This document shows positions 1 to 7,207 of a DNA stretch of 17,475 bases, in pieces (position 1 is the stretch's first letter; each line of letters opens with the position of its first letter). Source of the DNA: Deltaproteobacteria bacterium (lineage in GTDB: Bacteria > Myxococcota_A > UBA9160 > UBA4427). The notes beneath the pieces are model-generated. The model had not been told where the DNA came from and did no database searches. It saw only the letters and a program-made list of their open reading frames with translations. The stretch is taken from contig DRKE01000302.1 of the NCBI GenBank assembly GCA_011051925.1, positions 1 through 17,475 of the forward strand, in the 5' to 3' direction. The position numbers were made by a program, and so were the translations under genes.

Positions 1-1
1 G

Positions 2-415
2 CGTCGTCTCGCCGAGCGGCTTTTCGGGGAGGCGAGCATTGATTTTCTCGACATGTCTCTGTGGGACGTCTTCAAGGAACCGGCGGAAGAGGCCTGGCGC
101 GGGCGGAGTCTGCTGTCGATCTTTTCCGAGCTGGAACGCGGGGAGGTGAGACTCGGGGTGGCTGGCAGGATCCGGGGCGGGGCGGACGTCCGGTCCTGCC
201 TCGAGGGGGGGGTCGACTTCGTCCTGCCCGGTCGGGCCGCCATCCTCCATCACGATCTTCCCGAGCGGATTCGATCGGACCCGGATTTCACGGCGATCGA
301 AACACCGGTGTCGGCGGACTATCTTCGGCAGGAGGGACTCGGAGAGAAGTTCATCGAGTACATGTCGAGCTGGGCTGGCTTTGTCGAGCCTGGTCCGGAG
401 GAGGAAACCCGATGA
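2..415 (+). CDS. NADH:flavin oxidoreductase (Old Yellow Enzyme family), C-terminal part
   Basis: The frame is open from base 2 to the TGA at 413-415, so this is the 3' end of a gene that begins outside the window. The visible 137 residues match the last strands of the FMN-binding TIM barrel of the OYE family. The stretch ...IDFLDMSLWDVFK is followed by a strand with GVAGRIRGG and then by VDFVLPGRAAILHHDLPERI; the glycine/arginine loops GRIRGG and PGRAA are where this family holds the FMN phosphate. The tail (LRQEGLGEKFIEYMSSWAGFV) is the usual helical end. Family members reduce activated C=C bonds or act on unsaturated acyl-CoA or cyclic enones with NAD(P)H; the substrate cannot be read from this fragment. 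The stop overlaps the next start (ATGA), so the two genes are probably cotranscribed and translationally coupled. An internal ATG at 53 is not the start, because the upstream residues already fit the family. Confidence 0.85.
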   Translation, partial: RRLAERLFGEASIDFLDMSLWDVFKEPAEEAWRGRSLLSIFSELERGEVRLGVAGRIRGGADVRSCLEGGVDFVLPGRAAILHHDLPERIRSDPDFTAIETPVSADYLRQEGLGEKFIEYMSSWAGFVEPGPEEETR

Positions 416-879
416 GTCGCGTGATCGATGGGAGCCGATCGGCCCGGACGGTTGGGTCGTCGAGGTCCCTGGAATGGATTCTCCTCCTCGTCGTGGCATT
501 CGTCGGCGGTCCGCTGGGGGCGACGGCCCTGGCCGGGATGCCGGATTGGAATGGCGTGGCCGATGTCGAGACCGTCGAGGTGTTGACGAAGGACCAGGAT
601 GGCGCGGCCCGAGAGACGACGGTCTGGCTGCTGGTTCAGGACGGCGAAGGATACGTGCGGACCGGCAATACGACCTGGGGCGGCAACGTCGTTCGCGACG
701 GAGAGCTGACGCTTCGCATCGGCGGGCAGGAGTATCCTCTTCGGGTCGAGTTCGTCGAGGACGAATCGGCCAGAGAGCGACTGACCCGCGGGTTTCGAGA
801 GAAATACGGCTGGTCCGATGCCCTGATCGGATGGATTCGGGGATCGCATCCCCGGATCATGCATCTGGTGTCCCGCTGA
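412..879 (+). CDS. Predicted exported DUF2255-like split-barrel protein
   Basis: 155 residues. The start is fixed by a strong Shine-Dalgarno GGAGGAGG at 397-404, seven bases before the ATG, and by the ATGA overlap with the upstream oxidoreductase. Residues 1-21 are polar and basic, then a hydrophobic stretch (about 24-44, EWILLLVVAFVGG...ALAG) looks like a signal peptide or membrane anchor. The rest (VETVEVLTKDQDG, TTVWLLVQDGEGYVRTGNTTWGGN, LRIGGQEYPLRVEFVEDE, ...FREKYG) resembles DUF2255 and related flavin/F420-type split-barrel proteins: a strand starting from an ETVEVLT segment, a W-hydrophobic-hydrophobic strand, a YVR strand and a C-terminal helix. No catalytic activity is known to me for this family, and cofactor binding is not visible. 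Context with an OYE enzyme and an acyltransferase hints at a redox or lipid role. The family call is moderate; the gene itself is well supported. Confidence 0.75.
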   Translation: MSRVIDGSRSARTVGSSRSLEWILLLVVAFVGGPLGATALAGMPDWNGVADVETVEVLTKDQDGAARETTVWLLVQDGEGYVRTGNTTWGGNVVRDGELTLRIGGQEYPLRVEFVEDESARERLTRGFREKYGWSDALIGWIRGSHPRIMHLVSR

Positions 880-2345
880 TGGGCGCGTCGGGCGCGAAGC
901 AGGACGAGGTCACCGGCCGGGACCCCGGGGCCGCGCCGCTCGATTGGGCCCGCTCTCGGGAGATGAACGGGATCGAAGCGCTGATGTGGCGAGCGGAGGC
1001 CGATCCCCGCATGCGTTCCACGATCTGCTCCCTGGCCGTGCTCGATCAGATGCCGGATTGGGACCGCTTCGTCGCAGCCTGTGATTGGGGCTCCCGGATG
1101 GCCCCTCGATTCCGCCAGAAGGTCGTCGAGCCGGCTTTCGGGATCGGGGTCCCCTGCTGGGTGAACGATCCCGATTTCGATCTCCACTATCACGTCCGCC
1201 GGATCCGCTTGACCGAAGGGGGTGGTTGGCGCGAGGTCTTCGAGGCGGCGGAACAGATCGCGATGACGCCCTTCGATCGCGCCCGCTCGCCCTGGGAGGC
1301 CGTCCTGATCGAGGGGCTGCCCGAGGGTCGGGCGGGACTTCTGGTGAAGCTTCACCATTCGACCACCGACGGACTGGGGGGCTTCCAGCTCTTCGCGAAG
1401 CTGCATTCGAGAACGCGGGAACACGATCCCGACAAACCTCAGCCCGAGGCGCCGACACCGGAATGGATCAGTCCGACCGATCTGCTCGTGGAACAGTTGA
1501 GCCGCGACGCCCGGTCGGCGCCGGCCGGCCTCGCCAGGGGGCTCGAGGGGGTCGTGCATGCGGTGACGCGGCCGGGGCAGACGATTCGGGACGTGACGCG
1601 TTTCGTCGAATCGCTCAGGCGGATCGCGGCGAATCCCGACGTCGAAGGATCACCGCTGCTCTACAAGCGGAGCCTGTCCTGGCATTTCATGGCTCTCGAC
1701 GTGGTTTTCGCGGATCTCCGAGCCGCCGCGAAGGCGGTCGGCGCCACGATCAACGACGTCTATCTGGCGTCGTTGCTCGGGGCCTTCCGGATGTACCACG
1801 CGAAGCTCGGCTATTCGATCAAGGAGATGCCCGTCGCGATTCCGATCTCCGTCCGCCGCGAGGGCGATGAAGAAGGTGGGAACAAGTTCGCGGGAGCGCG
1901 CTTCGCGGGTCCCGTCGGAATCGCGGATCCGGGAAAGAGGGTCGCGGCCATCGGCGAGATCATCCGTTCTCTTCGGGCCGAGCCGGCCCTCGACGGATTG
2001 ACCCTTCTCGCCCCGGCCCTCGCCCGCCTCCCCGCGCCGCTGCTCGGTAGCCTTGCGAGCGGGCTCACCGCCTCGAATGATCTCCAGGCGAGCAACGTCC
2101 CCGGGTTCCGCGAGACGCTCTACATCGCCGGGGCTCGGATCGAGCGGCTCTACGGGTTCGGGCCCCTGCCGGGTTGTGCGACGATGGTCACGCTGCTCAC
2201 GCACGGGGAGATGTGTTGTATCGGCGTGAACGTCGATCTCGCCGCCGTGACCGACCCGGACCTCTTTGGTGAATGCCTGGCCGCCGGGTTCGCGGAGGTG
2301 CTCGCGTTGCACGAGGGGGCGGCACCCCCGGTCCTCCTGGTCTGA
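879..2345 (+). CDS. Wax ester synthase/diacylglycerol O-acyltransferase (WS/DGAT)
   Basis: 488 residues, the normal length for bacterial WS/DGAT enzymes, which transfer acyl groups from acyl-CoA to fatty alcohols or diacylglycerol to make storage wax esters or triacylglycerol at the membrane. The catalytic HHxxxDG motif is present as HHSTTDG at residues 159-165 (H160 and D164 expected to act). Other family landmarks are MNGIEALMWRAE near the N-terminus, the RSPWE segment (PLW-like) before the catalytic motif, INDVYLASLLGAFR in the middle (the ND motif), and NVPGF...LYGFGPLPG near the end. The ATG at 879 overlaps the upstream stop as TGATG and has no clear Shine-Dalgarno, pointing to translational coupling. 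The ATG at 963 (MNGIEALMW) is an alternative start that would remove 28 poorly conserved residues. The gene ends only 18 bp from the convergent acyl-CoA synthetase, which could supply its substrate. Confidence 0.92.
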   Translation: MGASGAKQDEVTGRDPGAAPLDWARSREMNGIEALMWRAEADPRMRSTICSLAVLDQMPDWDRFVAACDWGSRMAPRFRQKVVEPAFGIGVPCWVNDPDFDLHYHVRRIRLTEGGGWREVFEAAEQIAMTPFDRARSPWEAVLIEGLPEGRAGLLVKLHHSTTDGLGGFQLFAKLHSRTREHDPDKPQPEAPTPEWISPTDLLVEQLSRDARSAPAGLARGLEGVVHAVTRPGQTIRDVTRFVESLRRIAANPDVEGSPLLYKRSLSWHFMALDVVFADLRAAAKAVGATINDVYLASLLGAFRMYHAKLGYSIKEMPVAIPISVRREGDEEGGNKFAGARFAGPVGIADPGKRVAAIGEIIRSLRAEPALDGLTLLAPALARLPAPLLGSLASGLTASNDLQASNVPGFRETLYIAGARIERLYGFGPLPGCATMVTLLTHGEMCCIGVNVDLAAVTDPDLFGECLAAGFAEVLALHEGAAPPVLLV

Positions 2346-2363
2346 AGGGCCTTCGGGAAGAGA

Positions 2364-3911
2364 TCAGACGATTCGCGAGTCGTTCTTTCCCCAATAGCGG
2401 TCTCGCAGGATCCGCTTGTAGAGCTTGCCCGTCGGAAGCCTGGGGAGTTCCTCCACGAAATCGATGCTGCGCGGGACCTTGTAGGCCGCGAGATCCTCAC
2501 GGCACCAGGCGAGCAGTTCGTCGGCGAGGTTCTCGTCCTGGTGGACGTCGGGCATCGTCTGGACGACGGCCTTGACCTCTTCGCCGAAGTCTTCGTTCGG
2601 GACGCCGAAGACGGCGACATCGGCGACCTTGGGATGGGTGATGAGTCGATCTTCGACCTCGCGTGGGTAGATGTTCACCCCGCCCGAGATGATCATGTAG
2701 GCCTTCCGATCGGTCAGGAACAGGTAGCCGTCCTCATCGACGTAGCCGACATCGCCGAGGGTCGTTCGGCCGCCATCGAGGCGGGATTCCGCGGTCTTCT
2801 CCGGCGCGTTGTGGTACTCGAAGGGAAGGCCGGCGCCCGAGAAATAGACGGCGCCCTCTTCTCCTGGGGGAAGGTCGTTCCCGTTCTCGTCGACGATGTG
2901 GAGGGCCCCGGCTCGAATCCGGCCGACGGAGCCGGGCTTTTCGAGCCACTCCTCGCTGGTGATGCCCGTGCTGCCGTTGCCTTCGCTGCCAGCATAGTAT
3001 TCGTGCAGGATCGGTCCCCACCATTCGATCATCTCGCGCTTGACCGGTACGGGACACGGCGCAGCGGCGTGAATCGCGCAGACATGGCTCGAAAGGTCGT
3101 ATCGCTCGCGTACTTCGGCGGGCAGCTTCAGGAGCCGGCTGAACATGGTCGGCACCCACTGGCTGTGGGTGACGGAATGTCTCTCGATCAGCGCGAGCGC
3201 CGTCGCGGCATCGAATTTCTCCATCATGACGACGCTTCCGCCCCAGGCGAGTGTCGCGTTGACGAAGGCGAGGGGCGCCGCGTGGTAGATCGGCGCGGGC
3301 GAGAGGTAGATCATGTCCCGGTCGTAGCCGTAGAGCGGGCCGTAGGGCTTCGGGTTGGGGAACTCCGAAGGATGAATCGAAAGCAGCGGGCGCATGATGC
3401 CCTTGGGCCGCCCCGTCGTCCCGGAGGAATAGAGCATCGTCGTTCCGAGCGTTTCCTTCTCGAGGCGCTCGCCCGACGAGGCGGCGAGGGCGTCTTCGTA
3501 CGATTGGAACCCCGGAACGGTCCCGTCCATCATCAGCCGGTCCTGGACTCCGGGGATGGCGTCGTCTTCCTGGAGTCGGGATGCGATCTCGGCCCGGGCT
3601 CGGCTGGTGACGAAGGCTCGGGCCTCGCAGTCGTTCAGGATGTAGGCGAGTTCGGGCGCCGTGAGGAAGCTGTTGATCGCGGTCACGTAGAGACCGGACC
3701 GCAATCCGGCCCAGACGACTTCCATGTAGCGGGGATGGTTTTCAGCGAAGACCGCGACGTGATCGCCCTCGCGCAGGCCGATCGATCGCCAGTGGCGAGC
3801 GAGGCGGTTGGAACGTTCTTCGAGTTCCGCGTAGGTGACGACCTCCCCGCTTCGACCCATCACGATGGCCGGGTGATCGGGCCTCTGTTCTGCATGGGTT
3901 CCGGGATACAA
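2364..3911 (-). CDS. AMP-dependent acyl-CoA synthetase/ligase
   Basis: 515 residues, full length for the FadD/acyl-CoA synthetase branch of the adenylate-forming (ANL) superfamily; it activates a carboxylic acid with ATP to acyl-AMP and then to acyl-CoA. Visible motifs in order: the phosphate-binding loop YSSGTTGRPKG at about 161-171, the YAGSEGNG motif (A5 region), GDVGYVDEDGYLFLTDRK with the ribose-binding Asp and hinge, the GGVNIYPREVE segment, and the C-terminal PTGK with the adenylation lysine at 496. The start is TTG at 3911: an AGGAG Shine-Dalgarno (complement of 3921-3925) lies nine bases upstream and the product begins MYPGTHAEQRPDHPAIV, as many relatives do. Substrate specificity (long-chain fatty, aromatic or steroid-side-chain acid) cannot be read. 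It is tail to tail with the WS/DGAT gene, so the two are not cotranscribed, but a common acyl-lipid role is plausible. Confidence 0.92.
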   Translation of the reverse strand: MYPGTHAEQRPDHPAIVMGRSGEVVTYAELEERSNRLARHWRSIGLREGDHVAVFAENHPRYMEVVWAGLRSGLYVTAINSFLTAPELAYILNDCEARAFVTSRARAEIASRLQEDDAIPGVQDRLMMDGTVPGFQSYEDALAASSGERLEKETLGTTMLYSSGTTGRPKGIMRPLLSIHPSEFPNPKPYGPLYGYDRDMIYLSPAPIYHAAPLAFVNATLAWGGSVVMMEKFDAATALALIERHSVTHSQWVPTMFSRLLKLPAEVRERYDLSSHVCAIHAAAPCPVPVKREMIEWWGPILHEYYAGSEGNGSTGITSEEWLEKPGSVGRIRAGALHIVDENGNDLPPGEEGAVYFSGAGLPFEYHNAPEKTAESRLDGGRTTLGDVGYVDEDGYLFLTDRKAYMIISGGVNIYPREVEDRLITHPKVADVAVFGVPNEDFGEEVKAVVQTMPDVHQDENLADELLAWCREDLAAYKVPRSIDFVEELPRLPTGKLYKRILRDRYWGKNDSRIV

Positions 3912-4044
3912 GGTCCGGGTCTCCTGGCCATTCTCGTGCGCGGCACGCTCCGGAAAGTCGTAGCCGATCGGAGGGGGGGCCGCGAGACCGGGGGCCGGGC
4001 CTTCTCGGATCCGCCGGATCGCAGCCCCGGGCGCCTCCGGGTGC

Positions 4045-4056
4045 TAGGTTCGGGTC
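4045..4056 (+). promoter_or_regulatory. Possible extended -10 placing transcription start on the ATG (leaderless)
   Basis: TAGGTT at 4045-4050, preceded by TG and one base (extended -10 form), ends six bases before the A of the ATG at 4057. That spacing would put the transcription start at or next to the start codon. No Shine-Dalgarno is visible in the 25 bases before the ATG. The assignment is from pattern and spacing only. Confidence 0.35.
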
Positions 4057-4896
4057 ATGTCGCTGAAAGTCCTGACGCTCAATGTCTGGCACGACCAGGG
4101 CCCGTGGCACGCGCGTGCGCCGCTGATCTCGCGCTGGATCGATCGCCTTCAGCCCGATCTCATCGGGTTCCAGGAGATCCTCGTCGGGGACGGCGTGGAT
4201 CAGGCCCGCGAGATCATCGGCGATCGTCCCTACGAGACGGATTTCGGCGCCGCGATGGTCCTGCCCGACCGCAAGCATCTGCGCTTCGGAAACGCGATCG
4301 CCAGTCGCTGGCCGATCCTCGATCGGGAGGAGGTCCAGCTTCCGGACCGGGGTGACTGGGAGACTCGCGCGGCGCTTTCGGTGACGGTCGACAGCCCCCA
4401 TGGTCCGATCGGATTCACCTGCACCCATCTCCATTGGCAGTTCAACCACGGGTTCATTCGTGAGAAGCAGGTCGTGGAGGTCGCGGATCTCGCCTGGCGC
4501 AGGCGGCCGAGGAACGGGTTTCCGCCGATCATCGCGGGGGACTTCAATGCCGAGCCGGATTCCGACGAGATCCGCTACTTGAAGGGGCTGCATTCGATCG
4601 GGGGCAGGAGCGTCGCCTTCCTCGATGCCTGGGAGGTCGCGGGGGACCATGCCGCGCCCGGCGAAGAGGGCCGGGGCATCACCTGGTCGAACCGGAATCC
4701 GTACGCGCGGGTCGAGAACGAGCCGAGACGCAGGATCGACTACGTCTTCGCGGGGCTCCCGGGTCGGGCGGGGGTCGGACGCATCGAGTCGTGCCGGGTC
4801 GTCTGCAACGAAGGCGATGACGGCATCTGGCCGACGGATCATTTCGGCGTCATCGCCGAGCTGACGACGGAGGATCGGTCGGCGGGTGATTCCTGA
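4057..4896 (+). CDS. Endonuclease/exonuclease/phosphatase (EEP) family metal-dependent hydrolase
   Basis: 279 residues with the full set of EEP (DNase I/exonuclease III/sphingomyelinase fold) motifs: LTLNVWH with N9 near the start, GFQEI with the metal-ligand E40, CTHLHW in the middle, GDFNAEPDSDE with D162 and N164, RRIDYVF with D228, and the terminal PTDHFGV with D261 and H262. All expected metal and catalytic residues are therefore present. The family cleaves phosphodiester bonds in nucleic acids, lipids or inositol phosphates; the substrate is not predictable here. No signal peptide is visible, so a cytoplasmic location is likely. The gene is divergent from the acyl-CoA synthetase and convergent with the pst operon. 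A link to phosphate scavenging is tempting but rests only on position, and no Pho-box-like repeat is seen upstream. Confidence 0.88.
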   Translation: MSLKVLTLNVWHDQGPWHARAPLISRWIDRLQPDLIGFQEILVGDGVDQAREIIGDRPYETDFGAAMVLPDRKHLRFGNAIASRWPILDREEVQLPDRGDWETRAALSVTVDSPHGPIGFTCTHLHWQFNHGFIREKQVVEVADLAWRRRPRNGFPPIIAGDFNAEPDSDEIRYLKGLHSIGGRSVAFLDAWEVAGDHAAPGEEGRGITWSNRNPYARVENEPRRRIDYVFAGLPGRAGVGRIESCRVVCNEGDDGIWPTDHFGVIAELTTEDRSAGDS

Positions 4897-5015
4897 TCGC
4901 CGATCGGTTTCCCGTGTTCGGCCGGGGAAGGCCGGTCGTGGTCGGGATCCGGCCGGTCTGCCGGCGAAGAAGGGGTCTCCCCGGACAGGGCGGACGAAGC
5001 GGCGTGCGGAAGGCT

Positions 5016-5903
5016 TCAGCCGAAGCGTCCCGTGATGTAGTCCTGGGTCCGTTCCTCGTGGGGATCGGTGAAGATCTGCTCCGTCTCGCCTTCCTCGATG
5101 ATCCGGCCGAGGTGGAAGAAGGCCGTTCGCTGGGAAATCCGGGCGGCCTGCTGCATCGAATGGGTCACCATGATGATCGTATAGCTTTCTCGCAGCTCGT
5201 CGATCAGCTCTTCGATCCGGGCCGTCGCGATCGGGTCGAGAGCGGAGCAGGGCTCGTCCATCAGGATGACCCGGGGCTTCACGGCGATCGCGCGGGCGAT
5301 GCAGAGCCGCTGCTGTTGACCGCCCGAAAGGCTCGTGCCGGGTTCGGTCAGCCGATCCTCGACCTCCTTCAACAGACCCGCCCGCTCCAGGCTCCCCATG
5401 ACGATGTCGTCGAGCTCTGCGCGGGTCTCCGCGAGGCCGTGGATCCGGGGTCCGTAGGCGACGTTGTCGTAGATCGATTTGGGGAAGGGGTTCGGACGTT
5501 GGAAGACCATCCCGACTTCGGCACGGAGCTGGACGACGTCGATCGAAGGGGAGTTCAGGTCGGCGCCGTCGAGTTCGATCCGACCGGTCGTGCGGCAAGT
5601 CGGGATCACGTCGTTCATCCGGTTGACGCAGCGGAGGAACGTCGACTTTCCGCAGCCGGAAGGGCCGATGAGGGCGGTCACCTGGTTGGGCGGGATCGCG
5701 AGGTCGATTCCGAACAGGGCCTGCTTCTCGCCATAGAAGACGTTCAGGCCGATCGCCCGGACGCGCGCCCGGGGTTCGCCGACCGTCGTCGTCGCCCGGG
5801 CTCCATTGGGTTCCTCTTCGTGCGGATCGGCTGTCGGTGGGGCGGACGGCTCGACGGAACGCGTCATGGGAAAGGCCCTTTCACGGAGAACGGAAGAGCT
5901 CAT
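5016..5903 (-). CDS. pstB: Phosphate ABC transporter ATP-binding protein PstB
   Basis: 295 residues from the ATG at 5903, which overlaps the pstA stop as ATGA. The ABC domain starts near residue 45 and shows Walker A GPSGCGKS, the Q-loop in VFQRPNPFPKS, the signature LSGGQQQRLCIARA, Walker B VILMDEPCSALDP, and the H-loop histidine in VTHSMQQA. The sequence NPFPKSIYDNVAYGPR and the ending ...EERTQDYITGRFG are typical of PstB rather than other ABC ATPases. It energises phosphate import through PstC and PstA on the cytoplasmic face. The first ~45 residues are hydrophilic, acidic/proline-rich and absent from Escherichia coli PstB. An ATG at 5867, with AAGGG upstream, is an alternative start giving 283 residues. 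It is the last gene of the leftward pstSCAB operon. Confidence 0.95.
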   Translation of the reverse strand: MSSSVLRERAFPMTRSVEPSAPPTADPHEEEPNGARATTTVGEPRARVRAIGLNVFYGEKQALFGIDLAIPPNQVTALIGPSGCGKSTFLRCVNRMNDVIPTCRTTGRIELDGADLNSPSIDVVQLRAEVGMVFQRPNPFPKSIYDNVAYGPRIHGLAETRAELDDIVMGSLERAGLLKEVEDRLTEPGTSLSGGQQQRLCIARAIAVKPRVILMDEPCSALDPIATARIEELIDELRESYTIIMVTHSMQQAARISQRTAFFHLGRIIEEGETEQIFTDPHEERTQDYITGRFG

Positions 5904-7207
5904 GTGCGCTTCTCGAAGCGTTGTCTCAACCATACGGCGGTTCCATTCATGGAAACGAGGAAAGCGAGCAGCACGATGATCGCACCGGCCGTCTTCTCGA
6001 CGAAAGCCCGTTCGGGGGAATCGGCCCAGAGATAGATCTGCACGGGAAGGACCGTGGCCGGGTCCGTGATGCCGGTCGGAATGTCGACCACGAAGGCCAC
6101 CATGCCGATCATCAGCAGCGGAGCGGTCTCTCCGAGCGCCTGGGCCATGCCGATGATCGTCCCGGTCAGGATGCCCGGGAGAGCGTTGGGAACCACGTGG
6201 TGGGCGACGACCTGGATCGGCGAGGCGCCGATCGCCATGGCGGCCGATCGGATGGAGGGCGGTACCGCGGCGAGGGAGGCGCGCGAAGCGATGATGATGA
6301 TGGGCAGCGTACGCAGGGAGAGCACGAGGCCGCCGACCAATGGGGCGGATCGGGGCAAGCCGAAGGTCCCGAGGAAGATCGCGAGCCCGAGCACGCCGAA
6401 GATCACCGAGGGCACGGCGGCGAGGTTGTTGATGTTGACTTCGACCAGCCGGGTCCAACGGGTCTCCGGGGCGAGCTCTTCGAGGTAGACGGCCGCGGCC
6501 ACCCCGAGCGGAAAACACAGAATGAGGGCGACGAAGAGCGTCATGAGCGAGCCGACGAGGGCGCCCCCGATTCCGGCGAGCTCGGGCTCCCGGCTGTCAC
6601 CGCTGCTGAAGAAGCCCGGGTTGAAGCCCGTATGGATCCGTCCCCGCTCCCGAAGCGCGTCCAACCACGCGATCTGACGATCCGAGAGCGTGCGTTCGGT
6701 CTCCGGCAGATCGGGTGAGATCCTTCCCTTCACGTAGAGATCGGCCTCGTCGGAGAGCGGAAGCGGGATGCTCGCGCTCTGGCCGATCAGCGCCGGGTTG
6801 TCCAGAACGCGCTTCTGGAGATCGTAGGCGGCGCCCCGGCTCATCAGCCTGCGGAGCGCTCGCTTCGCCCGGCGGCCGGCGACGTCGGGGAAGAGGCGCT
6901 CCAGGGCATCCCGGACCAGGCCACCATAGTCGCCGGTCGCCAGCACGTCGGGTTTCCGGAGACCGTCCGGATCGATGCGCTCGGCATCGAAACGGATCTC
7001 GAGGGTCGCCTCGCTGCGGAAGAACGCACCCCAGCCCCCGATCACGATGCTCGCGAAGAGCAGCATGAGGATGCCCAGCGCGATGGCGATCGCGCCGAAG
7101 CCGTAGGCCCGGAAGCGCTTTTCCGCGCGATGTCGCCGGGCGAGCCGTCGTCGGGCCCGGCCGGTCAGCGCGGTCGCGCGAAGATCCGATGCGCCTGCGC
7201 TACTCAT
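5900..7207 (-). CDS. pstA: Phosphate ABC transporter permease PstA, long form
   Basis: 435 residues, clearly longer than the ~300 of E. coli PstA. After a basic N-terminus and a transmembrane segment at about 36-58 there is a periplasm-like soluble region of roughly 140 residues (ATLEIRFDAERIDPDGL...LDALRERGRIHTGFNPGFFSSGDSREPE), which resembles the DUF3333 extension found in many proteobacterial PstA proteins. The permease core follows: GGALVGSLMTLFVALILCFPLGVAAAVYLEELAP, the NNLAAVPSVIFGVLG segment, and the EAA-type loop AAMAIGASPIQVVAHHVVPNALPGILTGTIIGMAQALGETAPLL. It pairs with PstC to form the phosphate channel in the inner membrane. Its ATG lies inside the end of pstC (8-bp overlap) and its stop overlaps the pstB start, so the three are translationally coupled. 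Confidence 0.95.
   Translation of the reverse strand: MSSAGASDLRATALTGRARRRLARRHRAEKRFRAYGFGAIAIALGILMLLFASIVIGGWGAFFRSEATLEIRFDAERIDPDGLRKPDVLATGDYGGLVRDALERLFPDVAGRRAKRALRRLMSRGAAYDLQKRVLDNPALIGQSASIPLPLSDEADLYVKGRISPDLPETERTLSDRQIAWLDALRERGRIHTGFNPGFFSSGDSREPELAGIGGALVGSLMTLFVALILCFPLGVAAAVYLEELAPETRWTRLVEVNINNLAAVPSVIFGVLGLAIFLGTFGLPRSAPLVGGLVLSLRTLPIIIIASRASLAAVPPSIRSAAMAIGASPIQVVAHHVVPNALPGILTGTIIGMAQALGETAPLLMIGMVAFVVDIPTGITDPATVLPVQIYLWADSPERAFVEKTAGAIIVLLAFLVSMNGTAVWLRQRFEKRT

Noticed and set aside
2315..2329. GGGGG-N5-CCCCC inverted repeat near the end of the WS/DGAT gene
   Set aside because: Only a 5-bp stem, inside coding sequence and without a T tract; too weak to call a terminator for either convergent gene.
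3912..4056. Search for a Pho-box-like repeat upstream of the EEP hydrolase and acyl-CoA synthetase
   Set aside because: No paired CGTCAC/CTGTCAC units at 11-bp spacing were found, so membership of the hydrolase in the Pho regulon was not claimed.
4919..4934. CGGCC-GGGGAA-GGCCG hairpin between the EEP hydrolase and pstB
   Set aside because: A 5-bp GC stem is expected by chance in this base composition. The 119-bp gap otherwise shows nothing I can name, so no terminator was called.
3742..5598. Long minus-strand open frame spanning the acyl-CoA synthetase start, the EEP hydrolase and part of pstB
   Set aside because: Crosses three well-supported genes, is Arg/Pro-rich and shows no domain; a high-GC artefact.
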